From NCBI GenBank assembly GCA_964443875.1, contig CAYUET010000003.1, forward strand, positions 62,001 to 126,000: a DNA stretch of 64,000 nucleotides, given 5' to 3'. The position numbers were made by a program, and so were the translations under genes. The DNA comes from CAYUET01 sp964443875. GTDB taxonomy: Bacteria > Auribacterota > JAFGBW01. Every line of letters starts with the position of its first letter. The first letter of the stretch is position 1. Of this stretch, positions 1-15,000 are shown piece after piece. The notes below the pieces were generated by a model. It saw only the letters and a program-made list of their open reading frames with translations, searched no databases and was not told the DNA's origin.

Positions 1-3000
1 TGGTGGTATTGGGAAGCCCTGTGACAGGAAGAGCACGCATTGTCAGATCCTGAGCGGTATAGGCTTTCACAATCTCACTTGCCTTGAAGGCCTCCTCCAC
101 ATGCCCGCGGATGACCTGAAGTCTTGAGATTTCATCACTCCACAGGGATGCCTTCAGATTCAACTGGGCAAGAACAGCATTAATATTGTTAAGCACCAGA
201 TCATAATTCATTTTCACATCTTCATACAGAACCCCCTGCAACATGAAAAGAAGCAGGGATTCATTAAAGACGGAAAGATCATTTATCTGCTTCTTGTTTT
301 TTAAATTCTCCCACCATTTGCCATCCACGAAAGCCTTGATATCCCCGTCATGCGACACCAGTTCCCCGTCTTTAAAGGTCTTATAGTCTTCCTGACTGCA
401 GATTTCTCTTGCTTTTGCCTTCACCCGCTCTGATAAATCAAAAATATTGTCAGAATAACGGATTTCTGTTTTGTCGGCCAGAAAGGGAACATATTTTTCA
501 AGTTCTTTAATCCTGGTCATCAGTGCTGTGAGCGCAGCCGAAGAATTGGCCGAATCAATATCTTTTTTCAGGGCTTCCACTTTAGCCTTATATTCCTGAA
601 TCTGATCCCCTCTTAATTTAATACTGTCCTGATAGGCCTTAACCGCTTCTATGAATTTATTGGTCATGACATCGGTCAAAGAACTCCCCATATAATAAAC
701 GGACTCATCAATCAGAAGTTTGAGCTGACCGAGTTTTTCCGCTAGGGTAAGGGCCGTAACGTCCTTTCCGTCCCAATTCCTGAGCTGGGCCATAAGATCA
801 TCATATTTGGCATCAAACTGCTCCCTGACAGAACGCGCATCCGCTTCCAGCTTCAGTTTTGCTTCATCTATTCCCCTTCTGAGGGTTTCCTTGTTTCTGT
901 TATACGCTTCAAGACCATCCACAATCCTTGAATATTCCGAATATAAAGTCTCCAATCTCTCAAAAACCTTGTCATAAGGCATGCTCAGGGTCTTTTTCTC
1001 AACCTGACCTAATAAGCGGTAAATTTTATTTGCCGCAATTTCAATCAGCCGGCCTTCGATACGGTTATACCATTTTTCAAATTCTTTCTTTTCCGCAGCA
1101 CCGGGGTGAGAGGCGATTTTTGCTTTTAAGGCAGTCAAAATAGGAAGAATTGAATCCATGGGGACATAAAGCCCGGATTGTAAAAGGAAGGTATCGGCAA
1201 GGCGCATTAAGTCGCCCAGAGAAAGAGAGACCGTAATAAACTGTCCGGCATGTTGCTTATCCGGTAATTTACCGTTCACCATCAGTTGCATCATCAGATC
1301 CGTCAGTAATTTCAGTCTTTCAGTCTGATCTGCCTGTCCCTTGTTCAATTCGGCCATATAAGCGCGAACCTGATCCTCATTCCATTCCGCAGAACCGAGC
1401 GTTCTGACCTGGAAACTCTGATAGACATCATAGGATAAAGCTCCGTAGTCTTTTATGGCTGTAATTTTCAGGCTTATTCCGCCGCCTGTGACATCCGGAC
1501 TTTCGATCACCTCAAACAGCTTGTCAAAACGGTCCTTATTAAGGGTCTCCGGAGTATCCACCCCGGTAACAGCCCTGGGATTCAGAATCTGCTTTAACCG
1601 GACTATCTCACTTTCAATCCTCTGTCTTTCCTGGAATTCCATACCGAACTGAATGTCGGCTATTACAGGCATGACAAACGGGTTCGCTTCCTTTTCTTTA
1701 AGCTGTCCCTGTAAAGCCTCAAGCTCCGAAATAAGACGTCTGATTTCCTCAAGGCGGGAGGCTCTGTATTTCAAGTTATCAAAAATTCTGGTCAGATTCA
1801 TCAGTTCCGTAACAGGGTCCTTTTCAATCGCGCTCTTATCAAAAGCATCCAGCTTAATTTCAAAGCCCGGAATCCTGACCCCCTTATATTCGGTATCCAG
1901 TATTCCCCGTATTTTTTCACGGAGCTGAATCACGGAAATAAGATTGGAATATCTGCGGACGTCCGTCATTACTTTCCCAGCCTCGGGCAAAAACTGAATC
2001 GGCGACAGAATACTTTCAATGTTTTTCAGCTGCAGCTGAAGGGCCTCAATATCTTTTTCCACTGCGGCCTTATATTTCAAAGCATCCGAATCCGTGACAT
2101 CCGAAATATAATCCTCATAATTATCCATGATTTTTTTCCAGATTTTCTTCGCCGCTTTCATTTCCTCTTCCGCTTTGGTCACCAGGGCCGAAGCATTTTT
2201 CATCTGTTCTTTCCAGAGGGTTTCCATCTTCTGTTTTCTGAGTTCAAACTCGCTTCTTTCAGAGTCAGAGGCAAAGTCCTTGGGGGATAAAAGATAATCT
2301 CTCTGTTCCGTTAAAATCACGATCTCTCTGTCTATGGCCGCAACCTTCAGCTTTAATTCATCAATTTTAATATTATCGTTACCCTTGTTATAAATATAAT
2401 TCAGAATAACCGTCCTCAGGCTGGCAAAATTCTCAGAAGAAATTTTTCCGGCATGGTAGGCTTCTATCAGCCGGGTAAGAAGAGTCTGGGGATCAATGGT
2501 CTCAATGTCAATTCCCCCCGGAATCATCTTGGAATAGGGGCTTATCACATCTTTGAATTGAACCTGGGTGCCTGATTTATCCGTTAAAAGTTCAATTTCC
2601 TTCATATATTGCTGCTTAAGCCTTTCAAGGTCATTGATGGAAATATCCAGTGCGATAAGCTGTTTTTGTCTGTATAAATCCATCAACGCCTGATTATAAG
2701 CCAGGGCGCTGTCATAAATCTTATAGGCGATTCTGAAAAAGGCCGTCACAGGCATACCGGAGGCATTCGCCCCTCCGTCCGTGTATCCGAATCCAATACC
2801 GAAGCGGATATCCAGATTATCAAAAAATCCGGGATCTTTGTATCCGCGGATTCCCGAGGCATCCATAGGAATGGTGCTTACATATTGTAAAAACTGATTG
2901 GCTTCCGCCTCCAGCTCCTTCAGTATGGCCGGAATATCCTTGCCCGCAGGGAGCGTGATTACGGAATTGGGATCAAGCCCCATGGCCACAGCCAGATCTC

Positions 3001-6000
3001 TTCTTGCCGAAAGGTATTGTTCGCTCAACTGGGATACCTGCAGGGAAGCAGAGGCAATATGAGCACGGTCCATGACCCCCTCCCCCATCTGTTGTAAAGA
3101 AACCAAATAGGCTTTTGCCTCCAGGTATTGCTTTTCCGTAAAATACAGTTTACTATAGGCTTGGACAATCTGCTGATACCGGTCATAAACACTCTTTTTA
3201 TACTCGTAGGCTGTTTTTAAAAACTGAGTGCTCTGATCCACGCTAATGCAGCCCATTTCACTCCAGCGTTCACCGGACCAGCCGATAGAAGCCGAGAGAT
3301 CAAAGGTCTTCTGCCCCTGACTCATTGAAAATCCCAGCACCGCAGCCGGATTCAAAGCGGAAAGGATATCCACCCTGTTCTCTCCAAGCATTTCATGGCT
3401 TTTGGAATAGTTAAAAAGGGCCGTTTGAATTCTCGAATCCTTAAGCAGCACATCCTTGCTGATCAGGGAGGTAGAAAAAGGAACTCCGTTAAAATCTTCC
3501 AGCATCAGGGTTGGTGTGGTTGTCTTCTGAAGATCACGGAATAAGCTATCCATTTCCTTAAGCAGATCTGCAAGGACGCCTGTATTTTTAACTCCGGGGG
3601 TGAAAATGGCATTAATGGAAAACAGATTCAGAATTTTCTGAACCCTCAAAACATTGGGATTCCTGAATTCATGAAGATAAACACGGCCCGGCATGGAAAG
3701 TTCCACCTGTCCGCATAAATCGTAGATTCTTCTCACATCCTGAGGAAATCTTCCGGAGACTGACTGAATGATTAAATTCTGGGCTTTTCTGACCACTTCC
3801 TCCGAAAGAGTGCCTTTGACAGAATCAACAGCCGCAATGACATCCGCAAGAGTCACTCCCTCTTTTTTGCCTTCAAGCAGAGGAACGGCTTTAACGGCCA
3901 GCTCAAAAACGGCAGCTTCTTCAGGGGCAAGGACAATTTTACCTTCTCTGATTTTCTGGTAATTAGCGGCAATCTGCTCAATCCCTTCAAGAGGTTTAAC
4001 AGGGGCTTCAGTAATGCCTTTCTGGGCCTTGAGCGACTGAACCTCCTTCTGATATCCGTCATAACGCGCCGCAATAGACATCAACGGTTTGACATAGTGG
4101 TCATATTGATACTGATCAAGAACAATCCCGGCCAGCGAAGCAGGATCAATATTCAGAAGTTTCCCTAATTCCTTGATCCGCAGCATTTCGGCCGGCTTGA
4201 GTTCGTCTGTTTTTGAAAGCAGATATTTTAATTCAGAAAACAGGATATAGCGGCCGGCTTCCTCACGGATACCTGCAGCTTCCTTCATCATTTCCAGTTC
4301 CAGAGCCTTGATCTTGATGTCCGTCTCTGATTTGTCCGTTTTCTGCATGAGCTCAAAAATCTCTCTCATTCTCTGGACAATCATAGCCTTCTCATCAATT
4401 TTCTGTCTCATATTCTGCAGGGAGGCCATCTTGATCTGTCTTTCCTGCTCCAGTTTTGCCAGATCTTCCGCAGTAGCCTGCCCTTTGCTGACTTTTTCTC
4501 TCATGGCGATGATCTGCTGTTCTAATTTCTGCATTTCCTCTGAAATGCGTTCAAGCCGGACAGACTCATATTCTGAATTCATAAACTGAAGGTAATCCAG
4601 AAACAGATTAAAAGCGTCAACGCCTTTGTTCTTAATGAAATTGCTGATAAAGGCATCCGCTAAAAACGGCTGTCCCTCTGCCACAACACCAGGGAAACGG
4701 ACAATCAATTTATCAGACGTCTCAAAAAAACCGAGGGTATAGCTTTCAATCTCTGCCCTTGACATATTAGCCTCCCTTAATCGGGCTTCATAACGGGCTT
4801 TCATCTGATCAAGGGCCCTCTGACGAAGTTTCTGATAATAGGCATTGATCCGGGCCTGTGCGGCCTCAAGACGTGCGGTTGATTTGAGGCCCCTGCGGTG
4901 CGCATCAAGAAGGGCTTCCTGATAGGCGATCTGATTATTCAGGTTCTCGATCTGATCTCCGTCTTTTGCGTTCTGAAGCTCGATTTTCAGCCCTATAATC
5001 CGGCGGAGAATGCGGATTTCTTCGGCAGGATCCGAGCTGTACAGATTGACATTATAGGTTTGCTGAAGAATTCTGAATAATTCCTTGTCGGAAGTAAAGG
5101 CGGCATCAAGTTTCATCATACCGCGTTTTCCCCATTCAAAGCGGGTTTCCGTATTCCACGTGCGGATCTCCCTCGCAGAAGGCGCTGTTTCTTTATTCAA
5201 AAGGATCTGTTCGAGGGTTGAAAGAAGCTGATCCTCAAAACGCAGTTCCTCTATACGGGCCTGGATTTTTGCGTCTTTGATTGCGGATTCATCCTTGTGG
5301 GTGAGATAGCCTTTCATTAAACCCTCTTCCTGAAGGCCGTATACTCTTTTTTCACTGTCCAGAATCAGGGAAAGCTTATCGGCCCGGCTGCGGAACTCTT
5401 GAGAAGGGGCTATCTGATAACGGGGTCTGGAATAGGAGGAGATCAATCCCTTTTCATAGGAGATGATTTCATTGGGCATATAAAAACGGGAAAGCACAAA
5501 ATCTTCCTCGTAAAACTGCTCTGATCCATCCAGGGCCATCCTGTTTTCTGAGTTTTTCTGCATCAGTACTTCAAGAGCCGCACGGCGTTCAATCTGGGTA
5601 TATACCCCCGGCTCGGCTCCGGTATAATTTTCAGCCGCCACATACCTGCCGTCTTTAAACTGGACGATTCCCATGGCTTCCTGAAAAGAAAGGACCAGAA
5701 GTTTATGAAGGTCGCCAAAAGCTGTTTCCTGGGAAACTCTCTGAATGTACTCTGCCGGCACTTTGTCCGTCTGGGAAAGCAAATCCAGCATATCCTTGAG
5801 ATCTTCCCCCTTGGCTCCCATGGAGATCCTCTTGGTATAATCCAGCCTGAATTGAAGCGCATACTTCTCTTTTAATAAATCCAGCGCATCTTTCTGTATC
5901 TGAATTTCAATTATTTTAACCTCCAGAAGCAACCCCGCATGCTGGCGATGGGCTTCCTGATCCTCGGAACCAAATCTTAAATAGGCAACCCCCTGTTTTT

Positions 6001-9000
6001 TAAACTGTTCCGCCTGGGACAGGAGTCCTGTGCGTTCAGATACAAGAGCAACCCTCTCGGGATGTTCCGCCGGAAAACTCTGCTCATCAAGTACTGCAAG
6101 CCTCTGAGAAATTTCTGAAAGCCTGTCCTGAATCTTTTTTATACTCTGACCGCGATAGATGCTTCTTTCATTTTCAGCCAGAAGGGATTGCCCCTGCATT
6201 CTCAGATCCAAGATTCTTCTTTCTTCCGTAAGCTTTGTAATATCGCTTTGAAGCTGATTTATCTGAATACGGAGCTGAATCACTTCGTTATAATCTTCCG
6301 TATATCCCTTTTTGATGAAAGCGTCGACTTCTCCCTGGAGTTTTTTTAATTCGAGCTGTTTGGCTTCGAGCTGAAATTTCTTCTCTATATCCTGTTTCAG
6401 AAATTCCAGTTTAGCCAGTTCATGGTCGATGGAAGGATCTCCCGTCCTGACCTGCTCAATTTTTAAATCAATGATCTGCCGGTCAATGGCCAGGGTTTCA
6501 AATCTTTGCCGTGCGGCATCCTGTATGGTTTTCCTCTCGATAGCTGTTTTGGAACCCATAAGCCCCAATTTAATCAGTATCCACCTTATGCCGGTATAGT
6601 TTTTTCCCTGAATTTCAATTTGAAGCCTCGCGGTTTCACGGTCAAGCGTTCTTCTCTGCATATCCAAAGAGGAAATTTCAATATCCTTCTGAACGGACAT
6701 CAGATTCTGAGAAATTTTATCTTTTTCAACCTGTTTGGCGGATAATTGCAAAGCTAAATCAGAGGTTTGCCTTTCGTAATGCACTTTGATATTGGAAACG
6801 GAACCTAAGGGGGTTATTTCAGAAAATAAACCGCTCATAAAATCAAGCAGCAAAGTCCTCCGTTCAGCCATTTTGGAATCCATTCCCTTAAGGACTTCTC
6901 CATCGATGGAAAGAATCGCTTCCTCTCTTAACTGTTCTCTCTGTAAAAACATCTGGCTCCAGCGCGAATCGAGCCTGACTCCCGTCATTTCCAGGTAAAT
7001 CTGTTCAATCTTCGCAAAAAGTTCTTTTTCCCGGTTTCTCTTCTGAGCCCCTTCAGGCATCTTCAGATAGGCTTTTATTTCTGACTGAAGATTCATTATT
7101 TCGGGCAGACGCTGAAGGAGTGTCTTTCCTTTTTTAAGGGCGGTTTCCAGTTCAGTGATTTCACGTGATAATTGTTCCACCTGCTGCCTGTAAACGATTT
7201 CGTTCTTTTTCCCCTGCAGGGTCTCTGTTTCGATCTGTCTTCCGCCCTGTAAAGCGGCAATCTGATCATTATAATCATTTATGAGAAGCGCATTGATCCT
7301 GGCCCTTGTTTCAGGACCGATAAAGGGAACCCCGTCCCAGGTCTCCTCTTTGATTCCGACATACTGCTGGAAAGCGGCAATCATTCTCAACTGCTCCGTT
7401 GAGCTGACATCCAGTGACCAGGAATTTAAAAGTCTGGCCTCCGTCATTGCCAGATCTCTGGAATAGAAACCCAGTTTGACCAATTTGGAAACATAATCTT
7501 CCCGTTCCGTCACCAGCGCTTTTTCCAATTCCAGTCTGGCCACCTGTTCTGCCATTTCAAATTCAGAACCGGATCCTATCCATAAATTAATCTCATCTAT
7601 TTTTTTCTGAAGAGCGACTTTTTCCTCAGGATCGGTCGCAGCATCCATCCTCATTTTTAATTTCAGGATTTCGATTTCCTTCAAAGTCTTTTCATGAGCA
7701 AGATCCAGGATGCGTTTTTCCTGAGGCATCATCTTCCGGGCCAAACGGACTTCCAGGGCAACAAGCAGAGTCTGTTTCTGAGCGATCTGATCCTCATATT
7801 GTTTTGCCGCGGATGGCGTCGTTGTCTGAAATCCCTGGGCCCTTACATCCGCCAGATACTGATTCGCAGAGGCCTGCGTTATCTGAAGGGACGAAAGGCC
7901 GAAACGCTCAAAAATAACGGCTTTAAATGAATCAAAGGAGGCCAAACGGGCGTCCAATTCATTTATAAGTCTCTCTGTTTCGCTTATTTTTATACGAAGC
8001 TCCGTCATTTCCTTTGTTGCCGAAGGTGCCAGGTCCTTAGCCTGCTGCTTTAAAGTCAGCAACTGGGAACGGGCGGACGATAACTGCTGTTCCAGTGTTG
8101 CCTGGGGTGTAACGCCCAGCTGATTTAAAAGCGTAAGCTCAAAATTAGCATTTCTGGAAAGTATTTCCTTTATAAAGGAAAACGTGGAAAGAGTGGCTGA
8201 GCGCTGCAGAAACTGATTCAGAGAACTTAATTCGGGTGAGGACGCAATCCAGTCCTTGACCGCGGTTAATTCCTGCACATACTGATCACGCAAATGAGAA
8301 TCTGAACTTTGGGCCATAATCTTGTTGAAAAGAACCTCAAATTCCTGATTTCGTTTTCTGATTTCCGCCCTCAGCCTGTCCATTTCATTAAGCTGGTCAT
8401 CCGTGGGAAGCCTTTCTCCCTTTAAAACGGCCAGTCTTTCCTCAAGAGCACCGACATCCAGTTTATAAATCACCCTCAGCTGCTCAATAAATTTTTTACG
8501 GTCAGAGGCGGATAATCCTTTTTTTGCAAGCTCGCGGGAAATCTCAAAGGTGTAAAGATTCATATAGGCCTTTTCCAGAAGAGCATTGGCACTGTATTCC
8601 AGCTGAGTTTCGCGCAGATTGTTCATTTTCAAAGCCTGAATCAGAGGAGAAAGATGAGCGGATTTGTCTGCCGCGGAAGTATACTTTTCCTTCCAGGCCG
8701 CCTGCAGGGAAGATACGCTCGCCTGAATAAGATCGATCTGATATAAGGAAACCTGTTCAGAAGCGGCTGAACGCCTCAAAGCTTCTATTTCCTTCATGAT
8801 GCCTGCATTGTAGTCGGCCATGATGCTCTGATGGGTCGACAACAGCAGATCATTCCACTTATCCAGCTGGGTTACATGCCCGGCAGTTAATCCCGTATTC
8901 ATCACTGAGTCCTGAATAGATTGGAGGTCTCTTTTTATCTGGAGCAGAGAATCATAATTCCCTTTAAGAAGCTTCAGCTGGGCAAAAGCTTCTGCAGTAT

Positions 9001-12000
9001 CCATTCCGACATCTTCGAGCCCCTGAATCCAGGCCTCCAGATCACGAATCTCTTTTAAAAGCAGATTTTCAGCCACAGCGCATTCCGCTGTCAATGAACC
9101 GAAGGCAACATTGATCTTTTCCTGAAGCAGTTTCATGGCCTGATCAATGGCATCCGCTTCTGCGCCGGTTTTAACGGCTCTCAAAGCCGAAAGATCCGCC
9201 CACAGAGACTGGTACTGTCTCAAGGTATCCAGCTGGGTGGCAACGCCGGTCTCAGCTGTAAGAAATTTGCTGTTCCAGTCATAAATAGCGGAAGAGACCT
9301 TGGAAATGGTGCTGTTTAATTTTTGATTTAATTGGATGCCGGCAATCACTTCGTCACGCAGTAAATCGGTTAAGACCGTATTACTTAAAAGTTCCGAAAG
9401 ACTGTCATTTTCCAGCTCCTTAAAAGCAGCTGGACTCAATTTCATTTTCGCAAAAGATAAAAGGGCGTTTCTTGAAAGGTCGTCCATATCCGGATACCGG
9501 CTTAAAATACTGTCTCTCTGCTGGGAAAGAATGCTTAACTGGTTAAAATCGTTTGCACTCCGCGCATTGTTCATTCTCTGGGTCAGAGAATTGTATTGAG
9601 ACAGAGCCTCTGTTTCTTCAGGAAGCAGATAGGCTTTTCCTGCCCTGCTCAATTCAATCATCCATTCTTCAACCTGAACCTGCTCCGGTTTTTCGCCTTT
9701 TTCCTTCGCAATCAGAGCAGCACGTTCAGAATCCTTTAATACAGTAACCTCCTTTTGAACAGCGCTGGCCAGATCATCATAGATCTTAATACTGGCTTCA
9801 AGGTTTGCAATCTTTTCATCGATTTCCTGAACGGATAATCTTAAAGCCTCAATCGCCCTTTCATTATCCTGTTTTGCAGAGCCTTCAAGGCCTGCCCCTA
9901 AAAGTTCAAGACGGCTGATTTCCTGACCAAGCTCCCTTTTGGTTTTTTCAGCGTAGGTTTTTTCATAGGTTAGGGAATAACTTTTGATGCTGAGCTCATG
10001 GAAATGAATTTCTTTATTGATTCGTTCAAGCTGAACATTCTGATAGGCTTTGTCCGCATCTGAAACAGAACGGGTCAGGTTACCCCATAAAGATTCTAAT
10101 TTAATTTTAAAAGTCCTCAGATCGGTTACCCGTAATGTTCCCTCCAATTTTGCCTTTTCTTCAAGAAGCTGCCTTAACGTATACATGCCACGGGTTTCAG
10201 CAAGCTTCTTCTGAAACAGGGCGGACTGCTGTCTTAAGGCAATGAGTTCCTGGGATTCCTCGGGACTTATCTGTCCGGAGGTTTCCTTATTCTCAAGGAT
10301 ACTCAGACGGTTTTTATCTACTGCCTTCTGGTACTGCTGGAAAACAGCCTGGGAGGCAAAGTCTGCAGGCTTTTCCATTATTCCGGATAAGGTCCCTGAG
10401 ACTAAAATAAGACCTGTTGAAACCGCTCCGATTTTAAATGCCATGCTTCTGGTAAAGGCCTCAAACTTGTTATCAACCGGAGCCGCAACAACATCGGCCT
10501 GCTCTGCCTTGACTTTTGCAAAATGAACATTGATTTCATCAACAGAGACATTAAAAATCCTGGCTTCCGCTTCAAGTGCTTTCTTTTTGATCTGGTCATA
10601 AATCTCTGTTTCATTTTTCTCGGCCCGTTCCTTCAAAAGGGCGGCAATCTCATCCTGATTCCGCAGCCCCTCGATTCTGTTGATCAGAGATTGGGCATAA
10701 TCCTTAAGTCCTTTTTCACCTACATCCAGAGTCCAGCCCATCATGACCATAAAAGGCATGTCGGCTTTTACACCTGAACGGATTTCCCTGAAAAGAGCGT
10801 CTTTTTTTTCTTTCCCTGCTGTTTTTTCAGCGGCATCATACAAGGCGAGTTCATAAGAAATGGCCAGCTCGGTTTTCAGGGAAAGGGTATACAAATGAAA
10901 AGCCTGGGCCATGTAAAAAAGTTCCTGATTCTCGGCCTGCAAATCCGGGTTCATGGAGTCAAATCGGGCTCCGAATATCGTCTGGGAAACAGGGATATAG
11001 GAAGGATGTTCAGGATTGCTGATCTGGTATCTGATTTTTTCTATTTCACCGAAACCCTTCTGCCTTACCATATAATTTTTAAGTTCTGTTACCGCATTAA
11101 GGCTCACCCCGCTGGTATTCATATCTTTCAGAGACTTGGAAATATAGTCTACGTTCCGTACCAGCTTCCTGTTTTCCGGAATGTTTAAAATGTTCTTCAA
11201 TACAGGAGAAAAAGGCGCCGTTTTTTCCATTTCAGCAAGACGAGACTTGAATTCTTCCTCCTCCTTCATTAATGTCTCTTCAGAAATTGTTTCCTCTTTG
11301 GCAAGCTCTACAGGTCTGATCTCCGTCATCACTTTCTTCTGCATGAGCGCCTTGCCATGCTCAGAGGCTGAAAGCAAAGTCTTGACGAGGATAAATAAAG
11401 CCGTTCCCCCGATAAAAACACCCTGTAAATTCATTCCGATGGCCAGAAGATCGGGAAGCATGGATAGAACAGCAATGCCGACTGCGCCGATGGCAGACTG
11501 TTTAAGAAGGATGCGGAAAAGAGGCTTTTCCACATCGGAAAGGTCCTTTTTCCCAAAACCAAAAAGGGCTGCAATGGGAAGCTTCTGTATCTGTTCGGCA
11601 CGATCAGCGGCTCCATACATTGCAATATTCAGGAAAAAGGCCCCGGCTGCCGTGATGATCCCGGCCAGAAGAATAAAAGGAAAAGTTCCCGGTGCAAACA
11701 TCGAAATCAGAAGGGCGCCTGCGGCCTTATATCCTAATAATCCCAGCAATTTAGGCAGCACAACCTGCATCAGAATGTAAAGAACGCCCTGGGCCACAAT
11801 AACGGCTGTCGCGCCGGCATAATCCAGCTTGACTTTGATGAATTTGGGGGCCTTGGCCCTCACTTCCTGATCCTTATCTTTAATGGACACAACCCGGATT
11901 TTCTTCGAGGCCGTCATGACATAAACAGAAACCGCAGCAATAGCGGCTACGATAAGCCCATAGATAAGCAGAGAAACTCCTGCCGTGGCAATCGCAGAAA

Positions 12001-15000
12001 AGGAGGAGATAAAGGCCGTAAAAATACCGATGGATAAAATCCAGGACATGCCTTCCCCCAGACCGAGTTTTGAGATCAGATCCGCAAGCACGAACTTTGA
12101 AAACAAGGATCCTAAAAACATGGCGGCAACCGTTAAGGGAAAAGCCGTTGTCCCCAGAATAGGGGCAAGAGTGACTGCGGACAGCAGGGAAAGCACTATG
12201 CCTAAAACATTCGTCCATTTTTCCTTCATTTTCTTTTCATAATCGCCGCTGATATCGAGATTGTTCTTGAATTTCTTAAAACTGAAAAGAAGCTGAACAA
12301 TGTAGGAGGAGGTAATGAAGGGGATAATTCCGACAGAGAGCAGTGTAAATTTGGACAGCACCCCTGAAGCCAGGATAGGAAGGTTGATACCCTGGGGCAG
12401 TAAAGCCGCGATATTGAGAAAAGGAAGGGGAACAAAAGTGCTCAAAACAAAAAAGACAGCCACAACGCCCACCGTTACTGCAATTCTTGTCATCAGCTCC
12501 TTGTTTCTGAAAACAGATTTTATCGCTGAACCAAAACTCATCAGGGTCTGGCTGATTTTCGGCAGAGGTTTGACTGCGGCTTTTGGCGGAGCCCTTTCCC
12601 CTCCTGCTGCAAGTGAAATCTCATAGGCGGTATCATTCATGAAAGAAGCCAGAATATAACGGGCTTCATTCATCAATAGAGTTTCTCTTTCCAGCTCTGA
12701 AGCGGCATTGATCTGAATCATTTTTTCAGAATTTTTCAACTGGTCAATGGTCTTTGCCCACTGAGAATTAAGGATGCGCTGAATCTGTTCTCTCGCCCCC
12801 ATTTCGCCTTCCGGGGTATTAAGATCCGCAGAAAAATCAAAACGCATGATTCCCGTTTTCAGATCACTCAATAACTGAATCATCATCTTTTCTCTCTGAA
12901 GCCTTTCCGGTCCTGTCTGGGTCCGCAGATCCATTTCCCTGAAAACATCCTGACTTTCACGGGTAAAAATATCCAGTCTCTTATGCAGATCGGTCAATTC
13001 CTGTCTTTCCTCAATTGAGGGCTCTGCAATCGCTTCAACCTTCTGAAGTCTGGTCCTGATCTCCTGAATCTGGGCATCCAGATAGTCTTTCTGTTTTTTT
13101 AATTCAATAATTCCGGCTTTAAAGGATTCCTCGTCAAATTTCGATAAGGTTCTCAAATCGAGAACAACCCGGTCCACCCAGCCTGCAAAATACTCCGTTG
13201 CTTTTGTGCCGTCCCCATTTAAAGAATTACTGAATTCAACCACTTTTTTTGAAATTTCATCAATCACCTGGTCGATCCGGTATTTTTTCTCATCCTGACC
13301 AAACTGGTTGGCAGCGGCCTTTTCCTGAGCCTTAACAAAAAGATTGCCTCCGGTTAATCCTGAAAAAATATTTCCCTTTGTCCTTAAGTCCTCGCCGGTG
13401 CTGATTGTTTTTGCATTTTCCTTGGTAAAGCGGTCCACATGAGCTTTCATCTCACTTAAAACACTATCCTCTTCACGGCTTTCTTCAATGGAGGTAATGA
13501 CCTGCGCCCGTCCGTTAAAAAAATTAAGTTTTGTCATCCGTTTACCGAGAGTCCCGCCTTTGGCACGGTCCGCTATGATTTTTTCCTGCAGCCAGCTCTC
13601 AAAAAGGGATTTCAATTCCTTTAATCCGAGGACCGCCAGTGTTTCATCGCTTTCATTAAGGACCGAAACGTCTATATCCTGAAGGCGGTATTCTTTCAGG
13701 AAGGCTTTAAACATCTTCTCTTTATTCCATGCAAAAGTTTTAAAAAGACGGCGGTTTACCGCATTTTTTGAAGTGGAGGAAAGTATCCACCCGGATAATA
13801 TTTTTTTCAGAGGAGCGATGATAAATTTCAATCCAAGTAAATCACGGACGCCGTTGATAAAGGCATTTAAAAATTCATACTCTTCAAGAGGAAATGCCGA
13901 AACCGCTTTTAAAATCATGTATCCGGCCCAGAGCCCTCCGAGGACAGGGGCCAAAACAGCCAGAGGGGTAAAAAAAGAAGCGGTCATGAAAATGACACCA
14001 TAAAACAGATGAGGAAGGAGCTTTGCAATTCCTCCGGTTTCAAGGAGATTCCATACGCTGATGGATTCCCTGAAGGCAGGCCCCTTTGCACGCCCTGCTC
14101 GCTTATCAAACTGTTCATCATCACGGATGGACTTTCCGACAAAAGTTCGTAAAACGAACAAGCCGCCTGCCTGGTCAATCGCCTGCTGCTCCTGTTTGCG
14201 TTCTTTGATCATCTGATCATATTCTTTTGCGGAAAGAACTTTTTCCTCAACAAAACGCTTCATATAACCGGTATCTCCGCCCAGGGTCATGTTGATACCG
14301 CGTCCCAGAATCCCGGTTGTGAGTACGACAATTCCGGGACGTCCCGCATAGCGGACAACATAGTCCTCAAGCTCCTGATTTTTAGAGTAAAGAGTAATTA
14401 AAACAGGTTTTTCCTGGGCGACAGCTTTTTTGGAAAGCTTATCAAATTCCTCATTAATCAGGGACTCGATCTGGATTTCAGTAAGATTCTTCCTCTTCAG
14501 ATCGTCAGCAAATTGCCCAAGATCAAAATATTCGGCATATTTGTTTTCCGTTAAAAAACGGGCATAAGTTTCAACCTTGGCAGGATTCTTGACACCGAGA
14601 AGAGTGGGAACTTTGTTATTACTATTGTCCAGAAGCTGTTTACCGACTGCATGCATTGCTTCTTCAGCCTTGAATTTAATTCTCATGGAAAGGGTCTTTA
14701 AACCGGATTCAACAGGCACTTCAAGAACGGACATGTTGTAAAATTTTCTGAAATATTTGGTGACCGATAACGCGGTACCGGTCATCCCTCCTTTTTTCCG
14801 AGAAAGATTCACAAATCCGGATGTTGAAATGGAATTCAAAGTCTCGGATTCGGAAGGGAGTTCCACAAAATCCTCAGGCTTGCGCAATTCTGTTTTTCCT
14901 GCCTGCTCAGCCTTAATGGCCGCTTCACTATAAAGTTCATAGGCCGCCTTGGCATCTAGGGCCATATGGGCTTCGCCTTCAAGTCTCTGTCCATATAAAC

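Noticed and set aside
11181..11780. A 199-codon plus-strand reading frame
   Set aside because: It lies opposite the SecY-like region of the giant gene. Its Ser/Arg/Ala-rich composition is what the reverse of membrane helices produces, and it has no ribosome site or recognisable domain.
11351..12538. Interpreting the ten-helix region as a generic transporter
   Set aside because: The order of SecY landmarks (SKFTLLSVGIIPFIT, GLGEGMSW, GGTALFILV) and the SecA-like motor in the same chain make SecY a much better explanation.
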